From: Candidatus Magnetominusculus dajiuhuensis
Lineage (GTDB): Bacteria; Nitrospirota; Thermodesulfovibrionia; Thermodesulfovibrionales; Magnetobacteriaceae
NCBI GenBank assembly: GCA_015233465.1
Contig: JADFXP010000002.1
Span: 115,726-179,725, forward strand
Length of the DNA stretch: 64,000 bases
Direction of reading: 5' to 3'
Of the stretch, positions 1 to 8,466 are shown one piece after another. Position 1 is the stretch's first letter. Each line of letters starts with the position of its first letter. The notes under the pieces are model-generated. The model had not been told where the DNA came from and ran no database searches. It saw nothing but the letters and a program-made list of their open reading frames with translations. Both the position numbers and the translations under genes were made by a program.

Positions 1-456
1 TTCCTTTAACGCTGATATAACAAAAGAGGCATTGCCGCTAGCTGAAATTCCAAGCAGCATGTCTTTACTTTTTATATCTTTTACCGATGCCTTTCCAGCC
101 TCTCCATCGTCTTCTGCCCCTTCAACAGGTGTGGTGATTGCCTTTTGACCTCCTGCAATTATAGCCCTGATTATACCGTTAGGAAGACTAAAGGTTGGGT
201 ACATTTCGGAAGCGTCTAGGACGCCAAGCCTTCCGCTTGTTCCTGCTCCAATATATATAAGGCTTCCACCTTCACGTATAACCTTTTCTGCGTCATTTAC
301 CGCCATTGTAATATCAGCGGCAGCCTCAATCACAGCATTTACGGCATTAATGTCTTCTTGATTTATAATATTGATGATTTCTCTTGTGTCAAGGGTATCA
401 AGGTCAATAGACTTAGGGTTTAATGTCTCTGTAAGCGGTGTTTTATCTTTTATCAT
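1..456 (-). CDS. murQ: N-acetylmuramic acid 6-phosphate etherase, partial (C-terminus beyond window)
   Basis: Reading the reverse strand from the ATG at 456 gives 152 codons open to the window edge. The protein begins MIKDKTPLTETLNPKSIDLD, followed by REIINIINQED and YIGAGTSGRLGVLDASE, the N-terminal and SIS-domain phosphosugar-binding signatures of MurQ. MurQ cleaves the lactyl ether of MurNAc-6-phosphate to GlcNAc-6-phosphate and D-lactate in cytoplasmic cell-wall recycling. The family is about 300 residues, so roughly half is present here. The start is preceded by an AT-rich stretch with no good Shine-Dalgarno sequence. It diverges from the transaldolase gene across 75 bp. Family assignment is firm; the missing C-terminal half cannot be assessed. 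Confidence 0.92.
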   Translation of the reverse strand, partial: MIKDKTPLTETLNPKSIDLDTLDTREIINIINQEDINAVNAVIEAAADITMAVNDAEKVIREGGSLIYIGAGTSGRLGVLDASEMYPTFSLPNGIIRAIIAGGQKAITTPVEGAEDDGEAGKASVKDIKSKDMLLGISASGNASFVISALKE

Positions 457-502
457 TTTTTAGCCTAATAAAAAAATATAGAACTCTTTATTTTAAAACT
501 GC

Positions 503-528
503 TATACTATAATAAAATCATTGGAGGG
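503..528 (+). promoter_or_regulatory. Putative -10 elements and ribosome binding site of the transaldolase gene
   Basis: Overlapping TATACT (503-508) and TATAAT (508-513) lie just upstream of a strong GGAGGG (523-528), three bases before the ATG at 532. No convincing -35 hexamer is visible. This sits in the 75-bp divergent gap with murQ. Confidence 0.4.
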
Positions 529-531
529 AAG

Positions 532-1659
532 ATGTCTACAAATAAGTTAATTGAATTATCAAGGTTTGGCCAAAGTTTTTGGTATGACAATATAAGCAGG
601 GATTTTATTGATTCAGGCAGACTTAAATCCATGATTGAAACCGATGGATTAAAAGGGATTACATCTAATCCTGCTATCTTTTATAAGTCTATAAAAGATG
701 GAAAGGGTTATGACAAACTCCTTAAATCATTATCTTCAGGCAGCTTAACAGATAAGGATATCTTTTATGAGATTGCTATAAATGATATAAAGGATGCTGC
801 CAAGATATTGCTGCCAGTTTATCAAGCAACGAATGCAAAGGATGGTTATGTAAGCATAGAGGTTGATCCTAATTTTGCTGATAATTATCAAGAGACCATC
901 AAAGAAGCAAGGATGCTTTTTAACAAGATTGGCATGGATAATGTGATGATTAAGGTACCTGCAACTGATCAAGGACTTAAGGCAGTCAAAACACTGATAT
1001 CAGAAGGTATAAATATAAATGTTACTCTTTTATTTTCTAATGAAAAATATGATCAGACGATTATCGCATATATTGAGGGTCTTGAAGAACGTTTAAAAGA
1101 AGGCAAATCTATTGAAAAAATAGCCTCTGTGGCAAGTTTTTTTATAAGCCGAATTGACAGCGCCTTTGATAAGGTATTAACTGAAAAATCACTTGATACA
1201 ACAAATGCAGATGAAAGACAGTGGTATTTTGATACAATGGGCAAGGTTGCTATATCAAATGCCAAGATGGCTTATCAATCAATGGTATCTGTATTTTCAT
1301 CGGATAGATTTTTAAAACTCAAGCAAAAGGGAGCTATGGTTCAAAGACTACTCTGGGCAAGCACGAGTACTAAAAATCCAGCATATAGCAATGTCCTGTA
1401 TGTAAATGAGTTGATTGGACCTAATACAATTAATACTATGCCTCAAGAGACTCTTGATGCCTTTAGAGATCATGGAGTTGTAAAAAGGACTATAGATTTG
1501 AATATTGAAGACGCTAATAATATAATTGATTCTCTCTGCGACGGCGGTCTTGATTATAACAGCCTAACCGACAAATTACTCATTGATGGTTTAAGGCTTT
1601 TTGTCGAAGCGTTTAATTCATTATTAGCCTTGATTTCTGAAAAGAGGAGCAGTCTTTGA
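532..1659 (+). CDS. tal: Transaldolase
   Basis: Transfers a dihydroxyacetone unit between sedoheptulose-7-phosphate and glyceraldehyde-3-phosphate in the non-oxidative pentose phosphate pathway. The 375-residue protein has the family motif GITSNPAIF (42-50), the Schiff-base lysine in NVMIKVPAT (about K141), and the NVTLLFS strand that follows. The length fits the longer bacterial transaldolase type rather than the short 220-residue type. The ATG follows a strong GGAGGG. Its stop codon overlaps the possible TTG start of the HD-GYP gene, so the two are probably co-transcribed. Nothing unusual is seen in the active-site region. Identification is secure. Confidence 0.95.
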   Translation: MSTNKLIELSRFGQSFWYDNISRDFIDSGRLKSMIETDGLKGITSNPAIFYKSIKDGKGYDKLLKSLSSGSLTDKDIFYEIAINDIKDAAKILLPVYQATNAKDGYVSIEVDPNFADNYQETIKEARMLFNKIGMDNVMIKVPATDQGLKAVKTLISEGININVTLLFSNEKYDQTIIAYIEGLEERLKEGKSIEKIASVASFFISRIDSAFDKVLTEKSLDTTNADERQWYFDTMGKVAISNAKMAYQSMVSVFSSDRFLKLKQKGAMVQRLLWASTSTKNPAYSNVLYVNELIGPNTINTMPQETLDAFRDHGVVKRTIDLNIEDANNIIDSLCDGGLDYNSLTDKLLIDGLRLFVEAFNSLLALISEKRSSL

Positions 1660-2963
1660 TGATTCGCGATCCGCATATCTCATTGTTTGAGGTAGTATTA
1701 TGCTTGTCAAAATCAATGGATTTGATAAACCCGCATGTAGTGGATCATCATAAGAGAGTTGCCTGCATAGCCCTTGCTATAGCCTCAGAACTTGGGCTGT
1801 CAATAGGTGAGCAGAATAATATTGTACTTGCAGCATTACTTCATGATACTGGAGCGCTTTCCTACGAGGAAAGGCTTGATGCGTCGATTTTTGAAGCAGA
1901 TAACCATTTGAGTATCCATAAACACGCAAAGGTCGGTTATTCAATCTTAAATAATTTTAGTCCATTTGAAGAGGTTGCGCCGTTAATACTTTTTCATCAT
2001 GTTAATTTTAATAATAGTAATGATTCTGAATTTGAGGGCGAGGCAATTCCGCTTGGGAGTTATATCCTTCATATTGCTGATAGAGTTGAAGTATTGATTG
2101 ATAAGAAAAAGGATATTTTAAGTCAGGTAGATGGGATAATGAGCAGGATTAGAGATCATTCAGGCAGTGTTTTTATGCCTGAACTAGTTGATACGCTTGA
2201 GCGTATTGTAAAACAAGAATCTTTTTGGTTTGATATTAATTATACTGATATGAAATATATAGTTAGCCGAAAATCTGGGCTTTTACTTTGGGAACTAAAT
2301 GTAAGTGATTTGGTGAGTCTTTCAAATTTATTTTGTCAGTTTATTGATTTTAGAAGCAGGTTTACATTTAATCATTCAAGCGGAGTGTCAGCATGTGCTA
2401 CAAAGCTGGCAGAACTTGTGGGTTTTTCTGAGATCGAGTGTAATAATATGAAGATTGCTGGATATTTTCATGATATAGGAAAATTGGCAGTGCCTTCAAC
2501 GATACTAGATAAAAGAGATAAACTAACGCACGATGAAATGAATATTGTAAAAAGACATGTATTTTTTACTTATTCACTGCTTGAACCTATCAGAGATTTT
2601 GAGGAGATAAGCAGATGGGCAGCGTTTCATCATGAACGTCTTGACGGCAATGGGTATCCGTTTCATCATGGCGCTTCAACTCTTTCATTGGGTTCAAGGA
2701 TCATGTCAGTTGCAGATGTATTTACAGCAATCTCTGAGGATCGTCCTTATAGAGAAGGCATGAACAGTGAAAAGGCATTAGGGGTACTAATGAGAATGGC
2801 TAATGATAACGGCTTAGACCGCAACATTGTCTTGATGCTTGAGAAAAATTATGATTTAATTAATGCTGCACGAGTTACTGCTCAAAATGTTATGAGAAAT
2901 ACCTTTAAGGCATATACTCGTTATGATGTAAGTTCTGAGATTATAGAAAAAAGTCCTGTTTGA
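1659..2963 (+). CDS. Tandem HD / HD-GYP domain protein, probable c-di-GMP phosphodiesterase
   Basis: Two HD-type phosphohydrolase domains in tandem. The first (about 25-185) keeps an HD pair (LLHDTG, about 63-64), a later HH and an AD residue, but lacks GYP. The second (about 235-400) is a full HD-GYP: H240, FHDIGK (272-273), H301, HHERLDGNGYP (325-335) and VADVF. HD-GYP proteins hydrolyse cyclic di-GMP to pGpG or GMP using a bi- or trinuclear metal site. No membrane segment or receiver domain is seen, so it is probably cytoplasmic. AGAGGAG at 1643-1649 serves either the TTG at 1656 or the ATG at 1659; I prefer ATG. It overlaps the end of tal, an uninformative partner. Family is certain; activity is inferred. 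Confidence 0.88.
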   Translation: MIRDPHISLFEVVLCLSKSMDLINPHVVDHHKRVACIALAIASELGLSIGEQNNIVLAALLHDTGALSYEERLDASIFEADNHLSIHKHAKVGYSILNNFSPFEEVAPLILFHHVNFNNSNDSEFEGEAIPLGSYILHIADRVEVLIDKKKDILSQVDGIMSRIRDHSGSVFMPELVDTLERIVKQESFWFDINYTDMKYIVSRKSGLLLWELNVSDLVSLSNLFCQFIDFRSRFTFNHSSGVSACATKLAELVGFSEIECNNMKIAGYFHDIGKLAVPSTILDKRDKLTHDEMNIVKRHVFFTYSLLEPIRDFEEISRWAAFHHERLDGNGYPFHHGASTLSLGSRIMSVADVFTAISEDRPYREGMNSEKALGVLMRMANDNGLDRNIVLMLEKNYDLINAARVTAQNVMRNTFKAYTRYDVSSEIIEKSPV

Positions 2964-3004
2964 ATAAATCGTTCCTGCCTTCTGGTAAGTTTTAATTAAC
3001 ACAT

Positions 3005-3023
3005 TTGTAAACATCATTTACAA
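3005..3023. promoter_or_regulatory. 19-bp inverted repeat upstream of the octaheme cytochrome gene
   Basis: TTGTAAA (3005-3011) and TTTACAA (3017-3023) form a perfect 7-bp inverted repeat with a 5-base centre. It lies about 235 bp before the cytochrome start and 40 bp after the HD-GYP stop, with no T-tract on the + strand. A TATAAT at 3045-3050 is close by. The shape resembles a dimeric repressor or CRP/FNR-superfamily operator, but the half-site spacing is one base off the usual pattern. The regulator is unknown. Confidence 0.35.
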
Positions 3024-3258
3024 GAAAAAACTACAATCCTGATATATAATAAAATTATACTGAATTCGTCCAGATCAAGTTATAGCAAATAATATGAAAC
3101 TACTGCGGATAAATTTATAAGCGTCTTCTTGATTTTTAAGTAAAACGTTGCAGTGAGCTGCTTGATGAGTATAATTTAACAAGGAGGTGGTTGATAATTT
3201 TTTGTAATAGGTGTTACTTAGTTATTATTAACATTATTTCAATAGTTTAGGAGGTATT

Positions 3259-4725
3259 ATGTTGAAAAGAACTTTATTCATCACACTTTTAATGTTTACA
3301 TTTTTATTTTCAGCTGTTGTTTTTGCTGAAACGAAGAGTAATCTTCCTAAGGAACTATCTGCAGAAAGTAAAGAATGTATAGCATGTCATAGTTCAGAAA
3401 CAAATGGTATCTATCAACAGTGGGGTAAAAGTAAGCATTATAGGGCAAATGTCGGATGTTATGAATGTCATGAAGCGCAAAAAGGCGATGCAGATGCCTT
3501 TGAGCATAATGGTCATTTGATTTCAGTTATTGTATCACCAAAAGACTGCGCTAAATGTCATGCAAGGGAAGTTGATGAATTTGTCAATTCACATCACTCA
3601 AAGGCTGGCCGTATTATGGGCTCCCTTGATAATGTCCTTGCAGATTTAGCAGAGGGAAACAGAGGGTTTAAGACAGAGGCTTTCCCTAACGGTGTTTCAG
3701 CAGCAGCAGTTAATGGATGCTGGCAGTGTCATGGAACAACGGTTAAGGTCTTAAAAGGCGGCAAACTTGATCCAGTAACATGGCCAAACACAGGTATGGG
3801 AAGAGGTAATCCAGATGGTTCAGAGGGCAGTTGTTCTGCTTGTCATTATAGGCATGAGTTTTCAGTAGAGCAGGTTAGACAGCCTGAAACTTGCGGTAAA
3901 TGTCATATGGGTCCAGATCATCCTCAAATAGAGATTTACAAAGAGTCCAAACATGGAATCTTGTTTGAAGCAAATAGAGATAAGTTGAATCTTAGTTCTT
4001 CTAAATGGGTAGTTGGCGAAGATTATACTGCTGCTCCAACTTGTGCTACATGTCATATGTCAGCAACAAAGGATATGCCGGTAACGCATAATGTTGGTCT
4101 TAGAATTAAATATAATAATAGACCTCCTCAAGTAACGCTTGCAAATAATACAGATTTAAAATGGGGATTGGCCTCTGGCAAGATAACTGGAGATATGAGA
4201 AGACAGAATATGATAAATGTCTGTAAGGCTTGCCATAATATAAACTTTATCAATGGTTTTTACACGCAATATGAAGGCGAACTACAGCTTTATAGCGAGA
4301 AATTCGCTATTCCAGGCGAGGCTCTTAATAATAAGGCAACAGAGGTCTTAAAGGCTGTAAATGGGCCTGCATACGCTCAATTTTCTCAGAAAATAGACTA
4401 TACTTGGTTTGAAATCTGGCATCATGAAGGCAGACGCGCTCGTCATGGGGCATCCATGATGGCCCCTGATTACACTCAATGGCATGGTAATTATGAGGTT
4501 GCTAAACATTGGTATGGAGAATATATTCCAGAACTGAGAGAGGTTGTTGAGATTGGTAAAAAGCACGGCGGAGATGCTGCAAAGAAAGCTGCTGAACTTG
4601 ATAAACTCATAAATGATACCTTGAACAGCCCTAATCATCAATGGTCTTTAGGTAAAGAAGACCCATCTGCACACGCTGATCGTATGAAATTTAAAAAGGA
4701 ATATGAGGATCGCTATAAGAAATAA
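3259..4725 (+). CDS. Octaheme c-type cytochrome, hydroxylamine oxidoreductase (HAO) family
   Basis: A 488-residue secreted protein with signal peptide (about 1-23, ending VVFAET) and eight CXXCH haem motifs at about C40, C67, C97, C154, C192, C212, C262 and C322. The C-terminal block WFEIWHHEGRRARHG then MMAPDYTQWHG (384-410) is the hallmark of the HAO family. Members oxidise hydroxylamine or hydrazine, or in anaerobes reduce nitrite or hydroxylamine, in the periplasm. Direction depends on whether a tyrosine cross-links to the catalytic haem; a Tyr is present at about 405, but I cannot say that it is the cross-linking position. The gene stands alone: no quinol-oxidising NapC/CycB-like or c554-like partner is in the window. 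It is followed by a strong terminator and then the ammonium transporters. The start has a clear GGAGG. Confidence 0.9.
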   Translation: MLKRTLFITLLMFTFLFSAVVFAETKSNLPKELSAESKECIACHSSETNGIYQQWGKSKHYRANVGCYECHEAQKGDADAFEHNGHLISVIVSPKDCAKCHAREVDEFVNSHHSKAGRIMGSLDNVLADLAEGNRGFKTEAFPNGVSAAAVNGCWQCHGTTVKVLKGGKLDPVTWPNTGMGRGNPDGSEGSCSACHYRHEFSVEQVRQPETCGKCHMGPDHPQIEIYKESKHGILFEANRDKLNLSSSKWVVGEDYTAAPTCATCHMSATKDMPVTHNVGLRIKYNNRPPQVTLANNTDLKWGLASGKITGDMRRQNMINVCKACHNINFINGFYTQYEGELQLYSEKFAIPGEALNNKATEVLKAVNGPAYAQFSQKIDYTWFEIWHHEGRRARHGASMMAPDYTQWHGNYEVAKHWYGEYIPELREVVEIGKKHGGDAAKKAAELDKLINDTLNSPNHQWSLGKEDPSAHADRMKFKKEYEDRYKK

Positions 4726-4754
4726 TTTATAGCTCTTCATTTTTATCACCCCGT

Positions 4755-4785
4755 CCCCTTCCTAATTTTTAGGAAGGGGTTTTTT
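4755..4785 (+). terminator. Rho-independent terminator after the octaheme cytochrome
   Basis: A perfect 10-bp stem, CCCCTTCCTA with TAGGAAGGGG, five-base AT loop, followed at once by six T residues. This is a textbook intrinsic terminator, so the cytochrome gene ends its own transcript and the amt genes need their own promoter. Confidence 0.9.
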
Positions 4786-4790
4786 ATTAG

Positions 4791-4896
4791 AGCCCTTTAA
4801 GGGGCTCTGCCCCTTAAAATTCCCGTAAGGGCTCTGCCCTTAACCCGCAAAGGGATTTTTAAAACGGGTCTAAGACCCTCCCTTTGAACCCATTAT
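4791..4896. repeat. GC-rich palindromic repeat cluster (GGGTTCAAAGGG family)
   Basis: Consecutive small palindromes: CCTTTAAGGGGC-TCT-GCCCCTTAA, then GTAAGGGCTCTGCCCTTAAC, then a CCCGCAAAGGG/CCCTTTGAACCCA module containing GGGTCTAAGACCC. The same modules recur at 22078-22137, 24290-24352, 37097-37149 and 58239-58271. The GC content contrasts with the AT-rich flanks. No coding sense is seen. It looks like a REP/MITE-type dispersed element. Confidence 0.75.
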
Positions 4897-5028
4897 AAAA
4901 AAATTGTGATTGAAGTATAATCAGAGTTGTATAATTTATAGGCAATTTTATTATATATCTTAAATACTTAACTTTAATAATTCCTTTATTTAAGCCTATC
5001 TCCAGACTTCCAATATATAAATTTCATC

Positions 5029-5044
5029 TGGTACGTTTCTTGTT
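5029..5044 (+). promoter_or_regulatory. Sigma-54 (RpoN) type -24/-12 promoter
   Basis: TGGTACGTTTCTTGTT matches the sigma-54 consensus TGGCACG-N4-TTGCW at all but two defined positions, with the GG and the G of the -12 element at correct spacing. It lies about 75 bp before the ammonium-transporter remnant and 300 bp before the first intact amt gene. Sigma-54 control with NtrC is the normal arrangement for amt/glnB operons. No clear NtrC dyad was found upstream by eye. Confidence 0.65.
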
Positions 5045-5127
5045 AATAGAATATTAGTTAAGGTTAAGTCAAAATTCATATTTTATGATTTTGATTTATA
5101 GTATTTTAGACTTTATTGGAGGACAAA

Positions 5128-5295
5128 GTGTTAATGATTATAAATTTTTTGATTATATTAATGATGTATACAATATTCGCCTTTGCAGATGATGTTAAAG
5201 CTGTTGCTCCTGTAATATTGATGCAGAAGTTAAATATAGTGAAAAATTGTAGTGGACTTTTAATAAAAGAAAAGAAATATGGTGAAAATTTTTAA
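5128..5295 (+). pseudogene. Truncated 5' copy of the downstream ammonium transporter gene
   Basis: The 100 bp from the GGAGG at 5118 align with the start of the second amt gene (from 7034); about five of six bases agree by eye, including GGAGG, the GTG start, the signal peptide and the shared ...FAFADDV...AVAP segment. After about 31 codons the similarity stops, and the frame ends after 55 codons. It has no membrane domain and cannot be a transporter. Together with the true amt start it forms a pair of direct repeats flanking the intervening GC-rich amt gene. It may still be translated as a short leader from the sigma-54 transcript. Confidence 0.8.
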
Positions 5296-5342
5296 TTTTT
5301 GCCGTTGGTGAAATAATCGTATAAGGCAAGGAGTGAAAGATT

Positions 5343-6998
5343 ATGAAACATTCTAAAGTCAGGAGACGATACATTGCCATTGTGTTGTTATGTTGTTTTC
5401 TTCTGTCAGGTATCGCATTAAAGACGGCGTTTGCCGAGGATCAGGCTGCGCCAGCGCTAACAGCGCCTGAGCAGACAGCGCCTCCACAAACAGCGCCCAT
5501 AAAACCAGACCCCTCTGGTGCTAAAACAGGTGGAGCTGCAGATGTGATCGGCGCATCGGCAGGCGCACCTACCGCAGACGACCTAAAGAACATGGCAGCT
5601 TCCGAGCCATTGGCCACGAAACTTGCAGACGTTAGCGGTCATAACAGAATAGCTATTAACTTTATGTGGACTCTGATATGCGGCTTTCTCGTATTCTTTA
5701 TGCAGGCTGGTTTTGCATTGGTTGAGACAGGCTTTTGCAGGGCAAAAAACGCCAGCCACACGATGGCTATGAACCTGATGGTATTTGCATTGGGCGCGCT
5801 TGGTTATTGGATTGCAGGCTTTGCACTGCAGATGGGCGGTGTTGGGGCTGTCGCCTCGCTCTCCGGAGGTACTGGTTTACTGGACGGCGAGTTTACATTA
5901 AAATTGTTTGGCAAGGAGTTTGGATTATTAGGCACTAAGGGCTTTTTCTTATCAGGAGATGCGTATGATACCTCTATCTTTACGCTCTTTCTCTTCCAAT
6001 TGGTCTTTATGGATACTACGGCGACTATTCCAACCGGCGCTATGGCAGAGAGATGGACTTTTAAGTCATTCGTTGTCTATTCGTTTTTTATCTCAATGAT
6101 AGTGTATCCTATATACGCAAACTGGGTATGGGGCGGCGGGTGGCTCTCGCAGCTTGGCAAGAATTTCGGACTGGGGCATGGCACGGTTGACTTTGCAGGG
6201 TCAAGCGTAGTTCATATGTGCGGCGGCGTTGCTGCCTTAGCAGGTGCAATTGTCTTAGGCCCAAGGATTGGAAAATACAGGGCTGACGGTACTCCAAACG
6301 CTATTCCAGGCCATCATATCCCTATGGCAGTGCTTGGCACTTTGATACTGGCCTTTGGCTGGTTCGGGTTTAATCCTGGAAGTACGCTTGCAGGCGGAGA
6401 TCTCCGTATATCGGTTATAGCCGTCAATACCCTGCTTGCTATGTGTGGTGGGGCGTTTTCGGCAATGATTTATATGTGGTTGATGTACAAAAAGCCTGAC
6501 ATCTCAATGTCTGCAAACGGGTTGTTGGCAGGTCTTGTAGCGATTACAGCGCCGTGCGCGTTTGTGAATTCCACCTCTGCGGTGATTATAGGGCTTGTAG
6601 CAGGGCTGCTTTGCAGTATGAGCGTATTTATAGTGGAACGTACGCTAAAGGTTGACGATCCTGTTGGTGCGGTATCTGTTCACGGCGTAAACGGCGCTTG
6701 GGGACTTATTGCAACTGGGCTTTTTGCTGACGGCACATATGGCGACGGCTTAAACAACGTTACAGGTACGGTTAAAGGGTTGTTCTACGGCGATGCATCG
6801 CAGCTTATTGCAGAGTTTATCGGAATATGTACGAATATCATCTTTGTATTTGTTGTGATGTTTGTGTTTTTCAAGGTGCTCAATCTGATAGTGCCACTAA
6901 GGGTTTCAAGAGAGGTCGAATTAGAGGGGCTTGACCAAAACGAGGTCGCAGTATCTGCTTATCCTGATTTTGAGGTTCACAGGACACACTTACACTAA
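5343..6998 (+). CDS. amt: Ammonium transporter (Amt family) with N-terminal extension
   Basis: A 551-residue Amt/Mep/Rh-family channel that conducts ammonium across the inner membrane. Signal peptide about 1-31, then a Pro/Ala/Thr-rich linker (about 33-75) not typical of AmtB, then 11-12 membrane helices from about residue 105. Pore residues are visible: the aspartate and first histidine of DFAGSSVVH (D283, H291) and the second histidine of VSVHGVNGAWG (H447). An extra loop lies at about 172-210. Start ATG follows AAGGAGTGAAAG. The gene is visibly richer in GC, with more GCG/GGC codons than neighbours, and is flanked by the direct repeats from the second amt gene, suggesting acquisition by recombination. 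It is followed by the second amt gene in the same direction. Confidence 0.93.
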   Translation: MKHSKVRRRYIAIVLLCCFLLSGIALKTAFAEDQAAPALTAPEQTAPPQTAPIKPDPSGAKTGGAADVIGASAGAPTADDLKNMAASEPLATKLADVSGHNRIAINFMWTLICGFLVFFMQAGFALVETGFCRAKNASHTMAMNLMVFALGALGYWIAGFALQMGGVGAVASLSGGTGLLDGEFTLKLFGKEFGLLGTKGFFLSGDAYDTSIFTLFLFQLVFMDTTATIPTGAMAERWTFKSFVVYSFFISMIVYPIYANWVWGGGWLSQLGKNFGLGHGTVDFAGSSVVHMCGGVAALAGAIVLGPRIGKYRADGTPNAIPGHHIPMAVLGTLILAFGWFGFNPGSTLAGGDLRISVIAVNTLLAMCGGAFSAMIYMWLMYKKPDISMSANGLLAGLVAITAPCAFVNSTSAVIIGLVAGLLCSMSVFIVERTLKVDDPVGAVSVHGVNGAWGLIATGLFADGTYGDGLNNVTGTVKGLFYGDASQLIAEFIGICTNIIFVFVVMFVFFKVLNLIVPLRVSREVELEGLDQNEVAVSAYPDFEVHRTHLH

Positions 6999-7042
6999 AC
7001 TGAGGCTTTATCAGGTCATCAATAAACTTAATGGAGGGAAAA

Positions 7043-8398
7043 GTGTTAAAGAGTATTAATTTTTTGATTGTATTAATGATGTTTCCAGTATTCGCCTTTG
7101 CAGATGATGTCGCAGCTGTTGCGCCAGTGGTTGTGTCTGTTATTAATCAAGGGGATACTGCTTGGATGTTAATATCAACTGCATTGGTAATGTTGATGAC
7201 ACCAGGGTTAGGATTATTCTATGGCGGTATGGTTAGAAACAAAAATGTGCTTGGTACAATACTGCATAGTTTTATCATGCTTTGTTTGGTCAGTGTAATT
7301 TGGGTTTTATGGGGTTATACGCTATCATTTGGAACAGATCACTTTGGTTTTATTGGCGGGTTAGGCTGGTTTGGTTTGAATGGGGTAGGGTTTGAACCTT
7401 CAACATATGCTCCAACTATTCCGCATCTGTTATTTATGATGTATCAGGGAATGTTTGCTGCAATCACTCCTGCCCTTATTACTGGGGCATTTGCAGAGCG
7501 TATGAAGTTTTCTACAATGTTGATATTTTCCACTATATGGATAACAGTTGTATATGCCCCTATTTGTCATTGGGTATGGGGCGGCGGATGGATTAGTCAG
7601 CATTTGTCAACCTTAGATTTTGCTGGCGGTACTGTTGTTCATATTAATTCAGCTATGGCAGCACTTGCAGCGATTATTGTAATGGGTAAACGTCACGGAT
7701 TTGGTAAAGAGCCTATGATGCCTCATAATCTGCCTATGACTATATTAGGAGCAGCATTATTGTGGTTTGGATGGTTTGGATTTAACTCAGGAAGTGCATT
7801 GTCTTCAGGGGGCCTTGCAGCGCTTGCATTTGTGACCACTAATACTGCTTCTGCAGCAGCCGCACTTGGCTGGATGGTTGTTGAGTGGAGTCACAGGGGG
7901 AAACCTACAGCTCTTGGCGCAGTTAGCGGAGCGGTTGCTGGATTGGTTGCAATAACGCCTGCTGCTGGATTTGTAAGCCCTATGTCAGCTATTATTATTG
8001 GTTTTGCAGCTGGAGGGTTATGTTATACCGCAGTAAGTTTGAAATCCAAGACTGGTTTAGATGATTCTTTGGATGTAATTGGTGTACATGGCGTTGGCGG
8101 CACATGGGGCGCGATTGCAACAGGATTATTTGCAACGAAGCTGTTAAATTCTGCAGGACATGATGGGTTCTTTTATGGTAATCCACACCTTGTAATTGAT
8201 CAGCTTATTGCAATCTTGGCAACTTATTGTTACGTATTCATAGTTTCTTTTATCATATTAAAGGTTCTCGATGGTATTATGGGCCTCAGAATCACTGAAG
8301 AAGAGGAATACACAGGTCTTGACTTAGCGATGCATGGTGAAAATGCTTACGAACTTGGTACTTCAAGTCATGGCGGGTCTCATTTTTCTAAGAGATAA
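7043..8398 (+). CDS. amt: Ammonium transporter (Amt family), second copy
   Basis: An AmtB-type ammonium channel of 451 residues from the GTG at 7043. I reject the in-frame ATG at 7031 because GGAGGG (7034-7039) lies inside that extension as the ribosome binding site, and the truncated copy at 5128 keeps the same GGAGG-GTG spacing. Signal peptide ends ...FPVFAFA; 11 membrane helices follow, starting DTAWMLISTALVMLM. Pore motifs are DFAGGTVVH and VIGVHGVGGTWG, which carry the two pore histidines. Unlike the first copy it has no long linker and its base composition matches the neighbourhood. It is probably the original partner of the downstream PII gene and of the sigma-54 promoter now stranded upstream. 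Confidence 0.95.
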   Translation: MLKSINFLIVLMMFPVFAFADDVAAVAPVVVSVINQGDTAWMLISTALVMLMTPGLGLFYGGMVRNKNVLGTILHSFIMLCLVSVIWVLWGYTLSFGTDHFGFIGGLGWFGLNGVGFEPSTYAPTIPHLLFMMYQGMFAAITPALITGAFAERMKFSTMLIFSTIWITVVYAPICHWVWGGGWISQHLSTLDFAGGTVVHINSAMAALAAIIVMGKRHGFGKEPMMPHNLPMTILGAALLWFGWFGFNSGSALSSGGLAALAFVTTNTASAAAALGWMVVEWSHRGKPTALGAVSGAVAGLVAITPAAGFVSPMSAIIIGFAAGGLCYTAVSLKSKTGLDDSLDVIGVHGVGGTWGAIATGLFATKLLNSAGHDGFFYGNPHLVIDQLIAILATYCYVFIVSFIILKVLDGIMGLRITEEEEYTGLDLAMHGENAYELGTSSHGGSHFSKR

Positions 8399-8419
8399 GA
8401 TTAATTATTAATTAAATTG

Positions 8420-8440
8420 AGCGGGGACATAGACCCCGCT
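8420..8440 (+). other. Intergenic mRNA hairpin between amt and the outer-membrane protein gene
   Basis: Perfect 7-bp stem AGCGGGG/CCCCGCT with a 7-base loop, no following T-run. It lies 15 bp before the ribosome binding site of the next gene. Likely a stability or partial-attenuation hairpin inside an operon rather than a full terminator. Confidence 0.5.
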
Positions 8441-8466
8441 ATTAAGTCTATAAAAGGAGAATAAAC

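Noticed and set aside
3130..3160. TTGCAG as a sigma-54 -12 element upstream of the cytochrome gene
   Set aside because: No GG at the -24 position; the upstream bases are TTTAAGTAAAACG.
4791..4896. CRISPR-like repeat array
   Set aside because: Modules are palindromes without regular unit length or spacers, dispersed across the window, and no cas gene is present.
7031..7042. ATG start twelve bases upstream of the second amt gene
   Set aside because: The extension contains the ribosome binding site GGAGGG itself; GTG at 7043 is supported by the same layout in the truncated copy.
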